From: Allobosea sp. Leaf344
GTDB taxonomy: Bacteria; Pseudomonadota; Alphaproteobacteria; Rhizobiales; Beijerinckiaceae
Reading direction: 5' to 3'
Assembly (NCBI RefSeq): GCF_001426225.1
Contig: NZ_LMRT01000001.1
Span: 1,014,057-1,078,056 of the forward strand
DNA length: 64,000 nucleotides
Every line of letters begins with the position of its first letter. Position 1 is the first letter of the stretch. Under the pieces are notes generated by a model. That model ran no database searches. It worked only from the letters and a program-made list of their open reading frames with translations, and had not been told where the DNA came from. A program made the position numbers and the translations under genes. Shown here piece by piece: positions 8,391 to 19,727 of this stretch.

Positions 8391-9296
8391 TCAGACCGCT
8401 TCGGCCACGGGCTGCGCCGGCGTCTCCGCCACCGGCGCGGCTTCGGCCGCCGGCTGCCCGGTGAGCATCCGCCCCAGCCGCGCCAGCGTCGCGGGGATGT
8501 CGTGGCGGTGGACGACCATGTCGACCATGCCGTGATCCCTCAGATATTCGGCCCGCTGGAAACCGTCCGGCAGCTTTTCGCGGATGGTCTGCTCGATGAC
8601 GCGCGGACCGGCGAAGCCGATCAGCGCGCCGGGCTCGGCGATGTGGATGTCGCCGAGCATCGCATAGGAAGCGGTGACGCCGCCGGTGGTCGGGTTGGTG
8701 AGCACGACGAGATAGGGCAATCCGGCCTTGCGCAGCCGGCGCACGGCCACCGTGGTGCGCGGCAGCTGCATCAGCGAGAGGATGCCCTCCTGCATGCGCG
8801 CCCCGCCGGACGCCGCGAAGACGACATAGGGGGTGCGCTTCTCCAGCGCCGTCTCGGCCCCCTTGATGAAGGCCTCGCCCGCAGCCATGCCGAGCGAGCC
8901 GCCCATGAAGTGGAAATCCTGCACCGCCAGCGTCATCGGCAGGCCCTGGACGCGGCCATAGCCGACCTTGAAGGCATCGACGGCGCCGGTCTTGGCGCGG
9001 GCGTCCTTCAGCCGGTCGACATAGCGCTTCTCATCCCGGAACTTCAGCGGGTCGACGGCGACGTCCGGCAGCGGGACATCCAGCCATTTGCCTTCGTCGA
9101 AGGTCATGCGCAGCCGGTTGACCGCGGTGACGCGCAGATGATGGTCGGAGCCGGGGATGACGAAGCCATTGGCCTCGACATCCTTGTGGAACACCATCTG
9201 CCCGGAATCGGGGCATTTGACCCAGAGGTTCTCGGGCGTCTCGCGCTTGAACAGCGTCTTGATCCGCGGCCGGACGACTTCGGAGATCCAGTTCAT
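8391..9296 (-). CDS. accD: Acetyl-CoA carboxylase carboxyltransferase subunit beta
   Basis: A 301-aa beta subunit of the acetyl-CoA carboxylase carboxyltransferase, which makes malonyl-CoA for fatty acid synthesis. The start is [10 protein letters not shown]. The carboxyltransferase core is present, with the GGARMQEG oxyanion segment and [13 protein letters not shown]. Of the four zinc-ribbon cysteines found in E. coli AccD only Cys28 remains; the second pair reads VIPGSDHH. To my recollection that loss is common in Rhizobiales. It sits between trpA (27 nt upstream) and folC. Confidence 0.95.
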   Translation of the reverse strand: MNWISEVVRPRIKTLFKRETPENLWVKCPDSGQMVFHKDVEANGFVIPGSDHHLRVTAVNRLRMTFDEGKWLDVPLPDVAVDPLKFRDEKRYVDRLKDARAKTGAVDAFKVGYGRVQGLPMTLAVQDFHFMGGSLGMAAGEAFIKGAETALEKRTPYVVFAASGGARMQEGILSLMQLPRTTVAVRRLRKAGLPYLVVLTNPTTGGVTASYAMLGDIHIAEPGALIGFAGPRVIEQTIREKLPDGFQRAEYLRDHGMVDMVVHRHDIPATLARLGRMLTGQPAAEAAPVAETPAQPVAEAV

Positions 9297-9323
9297 CGCT
9301 CACTCCTGCTGGCGCGGCGCCGG

Positions 9324-10169
9324 TCAGGCCGCCTTGGCGACGCGGCGAATGCCGGCCGCCAGTTCCGCCACCAGCGAGGTGACAGCCGAAACCGTCTTTT
9401 CCGTGGCCCTGCCCTCGCCATCCAGCGAGGCCCTGACGCGCTCGACCAGGGCCGAGCCGACGACGACGCCGTCGGCGCCGCGGGCGATGGCCTCGGCATC
9501 CTCGGCCGTCTTGACGCCGAAGCCGACGGCGACGGGGAGATCGGTGTGGCGCTTGATGCGGGCCACCGCTTCGCCGACCGCGTCATAGCTCGCGATGGTG
9601 CCGCCGGTGATCCCGGTCATCGAGACGTAATAGACGAAGCCGGAGGTGTTCTGCAGCACCTTCGGCAGGCGCCTGTCATCGGTGGTCGGCGTGGCGAGGC
9701 GGATGAAGTTCACGCCGGCCGCCAGAGCGGGAAGGCAGAGCTCGACATCCTCCTCCGGCGGCAGATCGACCACGATCAGCCCGTCCACCCCGGCGGCCCT
9801 GGCATCCTGCAGGAAGCGTTCGACACCATAGACATAGATCGGGTTGTAATAGCCCATCAGCACGATCGGCGTGTCGTGGCCCGCCTTGCGGAAGCCCTCG
9901 ACCATGGCCAGCGTCTTCGCCAGCGTCTGTCCGGCCTTCAGCGCGCGCTGTCCGGCGAGCTGGATCGGGATGCCGTCCGCCATCGGATCGGTGAAGGGCA
10001 CGCCGAGCTCGATGATGTCGGCGCCGGCGCCGGGCAAGGCGTGCAGGATCGCCGTCGCGGTCTGGTGATCCGGATCGCCCGCCGTGACGAAGGTCACCAG
10101 GGCGGCGCGGCCCTCAGCGGCGCAGGCGGCGAAACGGGTCTGGATGCGGGTATGGCCGGTCGTTGTCAT
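9324..10169 (-). CDS. trpA: Tryptophan synthase alpha subunit
   Basis: A 281-aa TIM-barrel alpha subunit that cleaves indole-3-glycerol phosphate and channels indole to TrpB. The catalytic glutamate is in [11 protein letters not shown] and the catalytic aspartate in [10 protein letters not shown]. The phosphate-binding [10 protein letters not shown] near the C-terminus is intact. It follows trpB by a 118-nt gap on the same strand and precedes accD. Confidence 0.96.
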   Translation of the reverse strand: MTTTGHTRIQTRFAACAAEGRAALVTFVTAGDPDHQTATAILHALPGAGADIIELGVPFTDPMADGIPIQLAGQRALKAGQTLAKTLAMVEGFRKAGHDTPIVLMGYYNPIYVYGVERFLQDARAAGVDGLIVVDLPPEEDVELCLPALAAGVNFIRLATPTTDDRRLPKVLQNTSGFVYYVSMTGITGGTIASYDAVGEAVARIKRHTDLPVAVGFGVKTAEDAEAIARGADGVVVGSALVERVRASLDGEGRATEKTVSAVTSLVAELAAGIRRVAKAA

Positions 10170-10287
10170 GGCAGAGCGGTTAGCATGGCTGGGGCGGGCT
10201 TGGCGAGAGGACAGCTGGCCGGGCGCGGCGGGGCGGGTTCCTCGCCGGCGCGGGTCGCGGCGAGGGCGCGGCGCCGTGCCGGCGCCG

Positions 10288-11505
10288 TCACATCCCGCCC
10301 AGGATCTCCGCCACCTGCGGGATGTCCTTGTCGCCCCGGCCGCACAGATTCATCACCATCAGATGGTCCCTGGGCAGCTGCGGCGCGAGGTCGATGACCT
10401 TGGCCAGGGCATGCGCCGGCTCGAGCGCCGGGATGATGCCTTCGAGCTTGGAGCAGAGCTGGAAGGCGTCGAGCGCCTCCTGATCGGTGGCGGAGATGTA
10501 GCTGACGCGGCCGCTGTCATGCAGCCAGGCATGCTCGGGGCCGATGCCGGGATAGTCGAGCCCGGCCGAGATCGAATGGGCGTCGGTGATCTGGCCGTCG
10601 TCGTCCATCAGCAGATAGGTGCGGTTGCCATGCAGCACGCCGGGCCGTCCGCCGGTGAGCGACGCCGCATGGAGCCCCGAGGACAGGCCGTGGCCGGCCG
10701 CCTCGACACCCCACATCTTGACCTCGGGATCGTCCAGGAAGGGGTGGAACAGGCCGATGGCGTTGGAGCCGCCGCCGATCGCCGCGATCAGCGAATCCGG
10801 CAGGCGGCCCTCCGCCTCGAGCATCTGCTCGCGCGTCTCCTTGCCGATCACCGACTGGAAGTCGCGCACCATGGCGGGGTAGGGATGCGGGCCGGCCGCG
10901 GTGCCGATGCAGTAGAAGGTGGTCGCGACATTGGTGACCCAGTCGCGGAGCGCCTCGTTCATCGCATCCTTCAGCGTCTTGGAGCCGGATTGCACCGGCA
11001 CGACCTCGGCCCCCAGCATCTTCATGCGGAAGACGTTGGGCTTCTGCCGCTCGACGTCGACCGCGCCCATATAGACGATGCATTCCAGCCCGAAGCGGGC
11101 GCAGAGCGTGGCGGTGGCGACGCCGTGCTGGCCGGCCCCGGTCTCGGCGATGATGCGCTTCTTGCCCATGCGCCGCGCCAGCAGGATCTGGCCGAGCACG
11201 TTGTTCACCTTGTGCGCGCCGGTATGGTTCAGCTCGTCGCGCTTGAAATAGATCCTGGCGCCGCCGAGATGCTCGGTCATCCGCTCCGCGAAATACAGCG
11301 GCGAGGGGCGCCCGACATAATGCTTGAGATAGGACTGCATGTCCTTCTGGAAGCCCGGATCGGCCTTGGCCTCCTCATAGGCCTGCTCCAGCGAAAGCAC
11401 GAGCGGCATCAGCGTCTCGGCGACGAAACGGCCGCCGAACAGGCCGAAATGGCCGTTCTCATCCGGGCCGGAGCGATAGGTGTTCGGGTTCTGAGGGGCG
11501 TTCAT
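10288..11505 (-). CDS. trpB: Tryptophan synthase beta subunit
   Basis: A 405-aa PLP enzyme that condenses indole with serine. The Schiff-base lysine is Lys99 in [10 protein letters not shown], and the PLP phosphate loop GGGSNA is near residue 245. Length and all landmarks are normal for TrpB1. It follows trpF by 22 nt, so trpF and trpB form an operon. Confidence 0.97.
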   Translation of the reverse strand: MNAPQNPNTYRSGPDENGHFGLFGGRFVAETLMPLVLSLEQAYEEAKADPGFQKDMQSYLKHYVGRPSPLYFAERMTEHLGGARIYFKRDELNHTGAHKVNNVLGQILLARRMGKKRIIAETGAGQHGVATATLCARFGLECIVYMGAVDVERQKPNVFRMKMLGAEVVPVQSGSKTLKDAMNEALRDWVTNVATTFYCIGTAAGPHPYPAMVRDFQSVIGKETREQMLEAEGRLPDSLIAAIGGGSNAIGLFHPFLDDPEVKMWGVEAAGHGLSSGLHAASLTGGRPGVLHGNRTYLLMDDDGQITDAHSISAGLDYPGIGPEHAWLHDSGRVSYISATDQEALDAFQLCSKLEGIIPALEPAHALAKVIDLAPQLPRDHLMVMNLCGRGDKDIPQVAEILGGM

Positions 11506-11527
11506 CTGCTGGCTGCCTTCGATACGC

Positions 11528-12199
11528 TCAAACGGTCATCTCTGCGGCCGCGCGGGCGGCCGCGACAAATGCGGTGATCTTCTCGCTATCCTTGACGCCG
11601 GGCGCCGATTCCACGCCAGTGGAGACATCGACGCCGGCCGGTCCGACCTCGCGGATCGCTGCGCCGACATTCGCCGGATCCAGCCCGCCCGATAGCATGA
11701 AGCGCAGGGCGGGGTCGAGACCGGCCAGGATGCGCCAGTCGAAGCTCCGGCCATGGCCGCCGGGATAGGCCGCGTCACGGGGCGGCTTGGCGTCGAGCAG
11801 GATGAGGTCGGCCACGGCGCGATAGGGCGCGATCGCGGCGATGTCCCCAGGTTCGGAGATTCCGACCGCCTTCATCACCGGGAGGCAAGCCGCGGTCCGG
11901 ATCGCCGCGACCTGGGCGGGCGTCTCGCCGCCATGTAGCTGCAGCCAGTCGGGCCGCACCCGCTCCAGGATCTCGTCCATCCTCGTTCGATCGGGATCGA
12001 CCAGCAGCGCCACGATCGCTGCCCGGCCGCGGGCCAGCGCCGCGAGCTCGGCCGCCTTGTCCAGGGTGACGAAGCGCGGGCTGCGGGGGTGGAAGACGAG
12101 ACCGATCATGTCGGCGCCGGCGTCGAGCGCGGCCGCCAGCGTCTGCGGCGTCGAGAGACCGCAGATCTTGATACGGAATGGCTGTGCACAGGCGTTCAT
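11528..12199 (-). CDS. trpF: Phosphoribosylanthranilate isomerase
   Basis: A 223-aa TIM-barrel isomerase of tryptophan synthesis. The N-terminal KICGLS carries the catalytic cysteine and the later DP(D/N)R segment a conserved aspartate; the C-terminal GGLDPANV and GVDVSTGVE bind phosphate. ATG 12199 ([14 protein letters not shown]) was chosen over a start 37 codons earlier because family members begin just before KICG. It is first in a leftward trpF-trpB-trpA-accD-folC block. Confidence 0.95.
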   Translation of the reverse strand: MNACAQPFRIKICGLSTPQTLAAALDAGADMIGLVFHPRSPRFVTLDKAAELAALARGRAAIVALLVDPDRTRMDEILERVRPDWLQLHGGETPAQVAAIRTAACLPVMKAVGISEPGDIAAIAPYRAVADLILLDAKPPRDAAYPGGHGRSFDWRILAGLDPALRFMLSGGLDPANVGAAIREVGPAGVDVSTGVESAPGVKDSEKITAFVAAARAAAEMTV

Positions 12200-12313
12200 C
12201 CCGGCTCTGTAGCATGATTGCGCGACGCGCCGCACTTGCGACATGATCGCCCGCAAAGCCATTCTGCAACTGGGCCGCTGCGCTGCGCCGGCCGGCGTCG
12301 GGGTGGGCAAGGC

Positions 12314-13600
12314 ATGGGGCGGCGCGGATTTCTGGCTCTTGCGGGTGTGCTGGCCGCGCTCGGCCTGGCTGCGGCCGGCTTCTATCTGGCCAACCAGCCG
12401 CGGACGCTGCGGCTAGCGGTCGGGCCGCTCGGCTCGGAGGATGCCCGCATGGCCGCGGGCTTCGTGCAGGGGCTGAACCGCGAGAAGGCCTCGATCCGGA
12501 TCCGGCTGGTGCTGACCGAAGGCTCGGCCGAGAGCGCCGCCAAGGTCGACGAGGGCGCGGCGGAGCTGGCGATCGTCAGGCCCGACATCGCCCTGCCGGC
12601 CAAGGCTGATACGGCGCTGATCACCCGCCGCTCCTTCCCCTTCTTCATCGCGCGCCGGGAGAGCGGCATCGCGCGCATCGCCGATCTCCGGGGCAAGCGG
12701 ATCGGCGTGGTGCGCAATCCGGCCGGCAATATCGACCTGCTCAAGCTCGTGCTCTCGCAATATGAGGTGGGAGCCGAAGAGGTGCAGATCGTCGGGCTGA
12801 CGCCGGACGAGGTGGTCTCGAACGGCCGGTCCGGCCAGGTCGACGCTCTGTTCGCGATCAACGCCATCGGCGCGCGCACCGGCGGCGAGGGCACGAACCG
12901 GCTGCGCTCCGCCTTCGGCGACGATCCGATGCTGATCCCGATCCGCGAGGCCGATGCGCTGGCCGCCCGGATCCGGACGATCGAGACCGGCGAGATCGTG
13001 CGCGGGGCGCTGGGCGGCGATCCGCCCCGGCCGGCGGAGAACCTGCCGACCATCGCCATCACCTCCCGCCTCGTCGCCTCGCAGGATCTCGACGAAGGGG
13101 TGGTCGGCGATCTCGTCAGCGCGATCCTGGGGCTGCGCGTCAAGCTGGCGGGCGAGCTGCCGCTGATCCAGGGGCTGGAGACGCCCGCCACCGACAAGGA
13201 CGCGCCGCTGCCGGTGCATCCCGGCGCCGCCGCCTATATCGACGGCGAGCAGGAAACCTTCTTCGACCGCTATGGCGACTGGTTCTATCTCGGCGTCATG
13301 GCGCTCTCGATGGTCGGGACCGGCGGGGCCGCGCTCCTCAGCCGCGACAGCGCGGCCAGGCGCCGGCGCGCCATGGCGGGGCTCGACGAATTGCTGGCGC
13401 TGCTGCCGCTGATCCGCGGCTGCGACGAGGAGCGGGAGCTGATGGCCTTCGAGGGCCGCGCCGACACCATCCTCACCCGGGTGCTCAGCGACTATGCGAG
13501 GGGCGATCTCGACGGGTCGGGCCTCGCCGCCTACCGGCTGGTGATGGACCAGGTCGGGCGCGCGGTCGCCGAAAGACAGCGGCTGCTGGCCGAGGCCTGA
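12314..13600 (+). CDS. TAXI-family substrate-binding-like protein with C-terminal membrane anchor
   Basis: A 428-aa protein with an N-terminal hydrophobic anchor or uncleaved signal (residues 5-27), a TAXI/NMT1-like periplasmic binding domain (about 33-320), a second membrane span (about 335-355, DWFYLGVMALSMVGTGGAAL) and a cytoplasmic alpha-helical tail of about 75 residues. TAXI proteins normally feed TRAP permeases, but no permease gene is adjacent. This membrane-tethered form with a cytoplasmic tail could be a sensor or co-receptor. The ATG at 12314 gives a proper signal-like N-terminus. Confidence 0.8.
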   Translation: MGRRGFLALAGVLAALGLAAAGFYLANQPRTLRLAVGPLGSEDARMAAGFVQGLNREKASIRIRLVLTEGSAESAAKVDEGAAELAIVRPDIALPAKADTALITRRSFPFFIARRESGIARIADLRGKRIGVVRNPAGNIDLLKLVLSQYEVGAEEVQIVGLTPDEVVSNGRSGQVDALFAINAIGARTGGEGTNRLRSAFGDDPMLIPIREADALAARIRTIETGEIVRGALGGDPPRPAENLPTIAITSRLVASQDLDEGVVGDLVSAILGLRVKLAGELPLIQGLETPATDKDAPLPVHPGAAAYIDGEQETFFDRYGDWFYLGVMALSMVGTGGAALLSRDSAARRRRAMAGLDELLALLPLIRGCDEERELMAFEGRADTILTRVLSDYARGDLDGSGLAAYRLVMDQVGRAVAERQRLLAEA

Positions 13601-13751
13601 GGCCTTTCGCGGCGATCCGCAGGCCGAGGTTGCCGAATGGGCCTCCAGGGTTTATGTGCAGCGCAGCGAATTCCAGTTTCCTCACGAACGGGCTGCGCCG
13701 GCAGGGCTTCGATCCTCGCCGGCTTGTGGCCATGACAAAGGCCCTCTCCGC

Positions 13752-15575
<1,824 letters not shown>

Positions 15576-15610
15576 CGGCCCCCAGCCCGACATTCCGGAC
15601 GATCGACGAA

Positions 15611-15643
15611 GGCAGGGCCCCTGGGCGCCCTGCCTTTTCCTTT
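15611..15643 (+). terminator. Rho-independent terminator after typA
   Basis: GGCAGGGC (15611-15618) pairs perfectly with GCCCTGCC (15627-15634) over an 8-nt loop and is followed by TTTTCCTTT. It lies 35 nt past the typA stop. Confidence 0.88.
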
Positions 15644-15803
15644 GGGCCGCCTCTGCGCGGGCTCTGCGCGGGGCGACTGCGTGCCGGGCCTGTGCCCTGC
15701 TTGCGCCGCGGCGCTGCAGCTTTCATCCTGTTCGCAGTCGCGCTCATTCGCGGACCGAACTCCCCCTCGCCTGGCGGCCCCACGTTCAGAAAGCCTAAGA
15801 CCC

Positions 15804-16736
15804 ATGCAATTCCGCAATCTCGGCCGTTCAGGCCTCCGCGTCTCGCTGATCGGCCTCGGCTGCAATAATTTCGGCGGGCGCATCGATCTCGCAGCGACGC
15901 GCAAGGTGGTCGACGCCGCGATCGACAACGGCATCACCCTGTTCGACACGGCCGACATCTATGGCGAGCGCGGCGGCTCGGAGAGCTGCCTCGGCGAGGT
16001 GCTGGGCGCGCGCCGCAAGGACATCGTGCTCGCCAGCAAATTCGGGATGCGGATGTTCCATGGCGGCGAGGGCGGGTCGCGCCGATACATCATGAGCGCC
16101 GTCGAGGAGTCGCTGACGCGGCTGAAGACCGACTGGATCGACCTCTACCAGTTCCACACGCCGGATCCGCTGACGCCGATCGAGGAGACCCTGCGCGCGC
16201 TGGAGGATCTCGTGCGCCAGGGCAAGGTCCGCTATATCGGCTGCTCCAACATGCCGGCCTGGCAGATGGCCGATGCGCAATGGACGGCGCGCGATCTCGG
16301 CCTGCCCGGCTTCGTCTCCTGCCAGGACGAATACAGCCTGCTGGCACGCGGGGCGGAGCGGGACCTGCTCCCCGCGGGGCGGCATTTCGGCCTGGGGCTC
16401 CTGCCTTATTTCCCGCTGGCGAACGGCGCGCTCACCGGCAAGTACCGCCGCAACGCGCCGATGCCGGAGGGGGCGAGGCTGACCAAGCTGCCGCAGCGGG
16501 CGGAGACCATCTTCAGCGACGCGAACTGGGCGAAGATCGAGGCGCTCACCAGCTTCTGCGAGGCGCGCGGCCGCACGCCGGTCGAGCTCGCCTTCTCCTG
16601 GCTGGCGGCGCAGCCTGCCGTGTCCAGCATCATCGCCGGTGCGACCCTGCCGGAGCAGATCGTCGCGAATGTGCAGGCTGCCTCCTGGACGCTGACGCCG
16701 GAGGAGCTGGCGGAGATCGACCGGATCACCGCCTGA
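15804..16736 (+). CDS. Aldo/keto reductase
   Basis: A 310-aa AKR-fold enzyme of the YajO/YghZ-like group. It shows FDTADIYG (Asp and Tyr of the tetrad), VLASKFG (Lys) and YQFHTPDP (His). Late in the protein AGATLPEQIVANV binds the cofactor phosphate. ATG 15804 (MQFRNLGRSG) is the conserved family start. It is isolated between the typA terminator and the convergent puf operon. The substrate is unknown. Confidence 0.9.
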   Translation: MQFRNLGRSGLRVSLIGLGCNNFGGRIDLAATRKVVDAAIDNGITLFDTADIYGERGGSESCLGEVLGARRKDIVLASKFGMRMFHGGEGGSRRYIMSAVEESLTRLKTDWIDLYQFHTPDPLTPIEETLRALEDLVRQGKVRYIGCSNMPAWQMADAQWTARDLGLPGFVSCQDEYSLLARGAERDLLPAGRHFGLGLLPYFPLANGALTGKYRRNAPMPEGARLTKLPQRAETIFSDANWAKIEALTSFCEARGRTPVELAFSWLAAQPAVSSIIAGATLPEQIVANVQAASWTLTPEELAEIDRITA

Positions 16737-16807
16737 GCGCCGAGGCCGCGCCGGCGCTCCCGGCTCGTTCCCACCCAACGACCTTCGGCCCCATGACTAT
16801 CGGCACA

Positions 16808-16838
16808 TGAAAAAGGGGAGGCTGCTGCCAGCCTCCCC
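16808..16838 (-). terminator. Rho-independent terminator of the puf operon
   Basis: Read on the minus strand, GGGGAGGCTG and CAGCCTCCCC (16829-16838 and 16815-16824) form a perfect 10-bp stem with a 4-nt loop, followed by TTTTT. It lies 26 nt past the pufM stop and closes the puf operon, so no pufC is co-transcribed after pufM. Confidence 0.92.
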
Positions 16839-16863
16839 AGTCGCCGCACCGCCCTGCTCGGGA

Positions 16864-17832
16864 TCAGGGATTCGGGGGCGGAACCGCGATAGGCGCCCAC
16901 ATGCTGGGGTCGGCCGGGGCGAATTTGTGCTTGATCGCCCATTCGTACCAATTATCGACGGCGGTGCCGGTCAGCAGGATGCCGATGCCGCCGGTCAGCG
17001 TCGTCAGCACCGCGAACCACCAGGCCCAGCGATGGATCGATTCCATGGTGGCGTTGAAGCCCATGGTCCAGCGCCAGAACAAAGCGGCGCGCTCGGTCGC
17101 CGTGCCGCGATCGGTGATCTGCTCCAGCTCGCGATCGCCGCCATAGCGGGAGACGGCCAGGATCGTCGCGCCATGCATCGCGAAGAGCAGGGCCGAACCG
17201 TAGAGGAAGGCGATCGAGAGCGCGTGGAACGGGTTGTAGAAGAGGTTGCCGTAGCGAAGCGAGAAATTCTGGGTCCAGTCGAGATGGGGGAAGATGCCGA
17301 AGGGCACCGCCTCGCTCCATGAGCCCATCATCAGCGGGCGGATGAAGCCGAGCACCAGATAGAGCCAGATCGCGGCGGCGAAGGCCCAGGCGACATGGGT
17401 GCCGAGGCCGAGCTGGCGCGCCCGGACATAGGTGCGCACCCACCACAGCAGGATCGAGGTGGTCAGGAAGAAGCCGGTGATCAGCCACCAGCCGCCCTCC
17501 TTCAGCGGCGGCAGGATCTTCAGCCCGTGCTCCGGCAGCGGCGGCGCCAGCTGCAGCCAGAAGAGCTCGCGCACGAAGCGGACCGGGTCCCAATTGACCG
17601 AGGCCAGCATGTTGAGGCCGATGATCTCGAAGGCGATCAGCCCGCAGACCAGCGAGGTGACGCCGGTCCAGCCGAGATAGATCGGGCCGATCTGCGCGTC
17701 GCCGATCATGCCGAGCCAGCGATTAACGCTCGTCGTCGAGCCGCGCTTGGAGTGGCTGCCGATCAGCGGGACGCCGAGATCGGGCGAGCCGTGGACCTGC
17801 ACGCTGGTGAAGATGTTCTGGTAGGTGGCCAT
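16864..17832 (-). CDS. pufM: Photosynthetic reaction centre M subunit
   Basis: A 322-aa integral membrane protein with five helices that binds the special-pair bacteriochlorophyll, bacteriopheophytin, Q_A and the non-haem iron with PufL. Typical landmarks are [16 protein letters not shown] (special-pair His), [20 protein letters not shown] (iron-ligand His and Glu) and [14 protein letters not shown] (second iron His). The N-terminus MATYQNIFT is standard. It is last in pufQBALM, 45 nt after pufL and directly before the terminator; no tetrahaem cytochrome gene follows. Confidence 0.98.
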   Translation of the reverse strand: MATYQNIFTSVQVHGSPDLGVPLIGSHSKRGSTTSVNRWLGMIGDAQIGPIYLGWTGVTSLVCGLIAFEIIGLNMLASVNWDPVRFVRELFWLQLAPPLPEHGLKILPPLKEGGWWLITGFFLTTSILLWWVRTYVRARQLGLGTHVAWAFAAAIWLYLVLGFIRPLMMGSWSEAVPFGIFPHLDWTQNFSLRYGNLFYNPFHALSIAFLYGSALLFAMHGATILAVSRYGGDRELEQITDRGTATERAALFWRWTMGFNATMESIHRWAWWFAVLTTLTGGIGILLTGTAVDNWYEWAIKHKFAPADPSMWAPIAVPPPNP

Positions 17833-17877
17833 GGTCTTGATCCCTTGGCGGCGGATGCGGGGAACGCGGCTGCGGCG

Positions 17878-18702
17878 CTAGCGCCAGATGGTGAAGTGAC
17901 GGGAGAGATCCCACCATTCGGCCCAGCCCTCGCTCCAGTACGGGCCGCTGATGATGATGCAGACCGCGCTCCAGAAGCCCGAGGACAGGGCCAGGAACAG
18001 GCCGAGCCGGTGGATGCCGAGCGTGCCGATGGAATAGCCGATGGTGTCGCGGAAGAAGGTGTTCTCGTGCTCGGGGGTCTTCACCACCTCGCCCGGCTTG
18101 GGATTGACCGCCGAGAGGATCAGCCCGCCATGCAGCGAGAGCGCCAGGGCCGTGGTGAAGAAGAAGGTCACCGCGATCATATGCGCGGGGTTGTAGTGGA
18201 ACTGCAGATATTGGTAGCCGACATTCGACACCCATTCGAGATGGCTGAAGATCCCGTAGGGAAAGCCGTAGCCCCAGGCGCCGAGCAGGAAGGGGCGGAA
18301 GACGACCAGGGTCAGATAGGCCAGGATGGCGACGCCGAAGGCGACGGGCACATGCAGGCCGATGCCGAGCTTGCGGCAGATCTCGACCTCGCGCAGCGCC
18401 CAGGAGCAGAAGGCGCCGGTGGCGCAGATGGTGATGATCTGCCAGAGGCCGCCTTCCATCAGCGGGGCCAGCGACAGGCCGTATTTGACGTCGGGCGGCG
18501 CGATGCTGATCAGCCAGGGGTTCCAGGTCGGCCCCTGCGAGGCGCCGTAGAGGATGAGCGCCGTGCCGAGGGCGGCGAAGAAGATGGTCGCGACGCCGAA
18601 GAAGCCGACATAGAACGGCCCCACCCAGAAATCGAAGAGGTCGCCGCCGATCAGCGTGCCGCCCCTGACGCGGTATTTACGTTCAAAATTCAGCAAGGCC
18701 AT
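17878..18702 (-). CDS. pufL: Photosynthetic reaction centre L subunit
   Basis: A 274-aa five-helix membrane subunit of the type II reaction centre. It starts [17 protein letters not shown], as purple-bacterial PufL does. [23 protein letters not shown] holds the special-pair His and an iron His, and [14 protein letters not shown] the second iron His at the Q_B site. It sits between the LH1 genes and pufM; a structured 133-nt gap separates it from pufA. Confidence 0.98.
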   Translation of the reverse strand: MALLNFERKYRVRGGTLIGGDLFDFWVGPFYVGFFGVATIFFAALGTALILYGASQGPTWNPWLISIAPPDVKYGLSLAPLMEGGLWQIITICATGAFCSWALREVEICRKLGIGLHVPVAFGVAILAYLTLVVFRPFLLGAWGYGFPYGIFSHLEWVSNVGYQYLQFHYNPAHMIAVTFFFTTALALSLHGGLILSAVNPKPGEVVKTPEHENTFFRDTIGYSIGTLGIHRLGLFLALSSGFWSAVCIIISGPYWSEGWAEWWDLSRHFTIWR

Positions 18703-18773
18703 GGCGCATCCCTCCCCCGGGCGCAGCCTGTGCGGGCTGGCGCCTCGTGCCGGTGATCTCGAATGTCCGGTTC

Positions 18774-18818
18774 GGCGGACGGGGCCCCCGCGCCCGAAGG
18801 CGCTTCACCTCGTCCGCC
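18774..18818 (-). promoter_or_regulatory. pufA-pufL intercistronic RNA stem with UUCG tetraloop
   Basis: In the mRNA sense GGCGGACG (18811-18818) pairs with CGTCCGCC (18774-18781). Nested inside is GCGCC-UUCG-GGCGC (18790-18803), a C(UUCG)G tetraloop stem. In Rhodobacter, hairpins in this position protect the pufBA segment from 3' decay, so LH1 is made in excess over the reaction centre. The same role is inferred here. Confidence 0.65.
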
Positions 18819-18835
18819 AGTGTCGGGACCGGGCG

Positions 18836-19036
18836 TCAGCCGATCCGCCGGATCACCACATCCGAGGCCGGAACCTCGATCTGCAGCGCTGCGGCAGCCC
18901 TGCGCGGGCCTTCGATCCAGTTGAACCTGTTCGTCGAGAGCAGGATGAAATGAATCAGGATGGCGAGCCCGAACAGGAAGGTGAACAATGCGATCAGCGT
19001 GCGCCGCGGATCGAACAGAAGCCAGATTTTCCACAT
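18836..19036 (-). CDS. pufA: LH1 antenna alpha polypeptide
   Basis: A 66-aa single-span membrane polypeptide of the core antenna. It begins [14 protein letters not shown] and has one helix (about residues 14-36) with the bacteriochlorophyll-binding His in [11 protein letters not shown], then NRFNWIEG with the aromatic residue that tunes absorption. It lies 15 nt after pufB. The C-terminal 25 residues are polar. Confidence 0.96.
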   Translation of the reverse strand: MWKIWLLFDPRRTLIALFTFLFGLAILIHFILLSTNRFNWIEGPRRAAAALQIEVPASDVVIRRIG

Positions 19037-19051
19037 AGGTGCCGCTCCTCG

Positions 19052-19270
19052 TTACGAAATCAGGGAAACGGCGGTGGACAGGGCCGTCTTCACGCCTTCA
19101 TCCAGCGACGCATAGCCATTGGGTCCGGGCAGCCAGGGCCGCCATGACCAAACCAGGAAATGCGCGATCACGGCGATGACCGTGAAGCCGATGAAACTCG
19201 TGATGAAGAAGCCGTGGAATTCCTTGGCTTCCATTTCGGTCAACCCTGACAGCGTGTCTCTCTCTGCCAT
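19052..19270 (-). CDS. pufB: LH1 antenna beta polypeptide
   Basis: A 72-aa core antenna beta subunit. It shows the [12 protein letters not shown] amphipathic segment, then one membrane helix with the bacteriochlorophyll-ligating His in [16 protein letters not shown]. After WRPWLPG about 20 extra residues follow, longer than many LH1 beta chains. ATG 19270 ([10 protein letters not shown]) is the correct start; an upstream in-frame start adds a non-family leader. Confidence 0.95.
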   Translation of the reverse strand: MAERDTLSGLTEMEAKEFHGFFITSFIGFTVIAVIAHFLVWSWRPWLPGPNGYASLDEGVKTALSTAVSLIS

Positions 19271-19303
19271 GATCAGTCCTCTCACTTGGCCTTGCGGCCG
19301 GTA

Positions 19304-19322
19304 CCGCACGGATCCCGTGCGG
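19304..19322 (-). promoter_or_regulatory. Hairpin between pufQ and pufB
   Basis: CCGCACGG (19304-19311) and CCGTGCGG (19315-19322) form a perfect 8-bp stem with a 3-nt loop, extended by near-complementary CCGGTA/GTGCCGG flanks. It lies 33 nt upstream of the pufB start and could be an mRNA processing or stability element for the pufBA transcript. Confidence 0.5.
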
Positions 19323-19402
19323 CGGGGTGCCGGAGTGTGAAATCCGGCCTTTCTTCCCCCCGGCGGGCCGGCGGGAAGCGCGTCTCCCTCAGGTCCCGGG
19401 CG

Positions 19403-19648
19403 TCAGCCCATGAAGATGAAGGGAATGGTGGCGTAGGCGTCGGCGCGCGCTTCGGCGTAGAGCGACGGGCGCGGACCGCTGCGCGGATCGCGCCGCGCCG
19501 CGGGCAGGACGCGCCGCACGGCCGCGGCGACGAGGAAGAATGGCAGGGTGATGGTGACGAGCCGCCGGCACATCCGGCGGTCGGCTGCCCAGCAGCGGGT
19601 CTGCGAGGATCCGGAGCTTCGTGCGGTGATCGGCATGGTCATAGGCAT
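19403..19648 (-). CDS. pufQ: PufQ, bacteriochlorophyll synthesis/assembly protein
   Basis: An 81-aa small membrane protein. The identification rests on position (between bchZ and pufB), one hydrophobic span (about residues 30-47) and the C-terminal ARADAYATIPFIFMG, matching the conserved PufQ tail. PufQ affects bacteriochlorophyll precursor supply in Rhodobacter. ATG 19648 has GGGGGAG just upstream. The middle is Arg-rich and poorly conserved, so confidence comes mainly from context. Confidence 0.8.
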   Translation of the reverse strand: MPMTMPITARSSGSSQTRCWAADRRMCRRLVTITLPFFLVAAAVRRVLPAARRDPRSGPRPSLYAEARADAYATIPFIFMG

Positions 19649-19670
19649 GTCTCCCCCTCTGGAAGGCGTT

Positions 19671-19702
19671 CCGGTCCCCGCCCGGAGCAGGCTCCGGACC
19701 GG
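19671..19702 (-). promoter_or_regulatory. Alternative hairpins between bchZ and pufQ
   Basis: CCGGTCC/GGACCGG (19671-19677 and 19696-19702) can pair. Inside it CCGGAGC/GCTCCGG (19682-19688 and 19691-19697) can pair instead, sharing bases 19696-19697. The element lies in the 79-nt gap between bchZ and pufQ and may be a processing site of the bch-puf readthrough transcript. Confidence 0.35.
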
Positions 19703-19727
19703 CCGAAAGGATGGGCGAAGGCGCTGC

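Noticed and set aside
7287..10397. Long rightward open frame antisense to folC, accD and trpA
   Set aside because: It lies opposite three well-identified genes, has His/Arg/Gly/Asp-rich low-complexity content, and is a typical high-GC antisense shadow.
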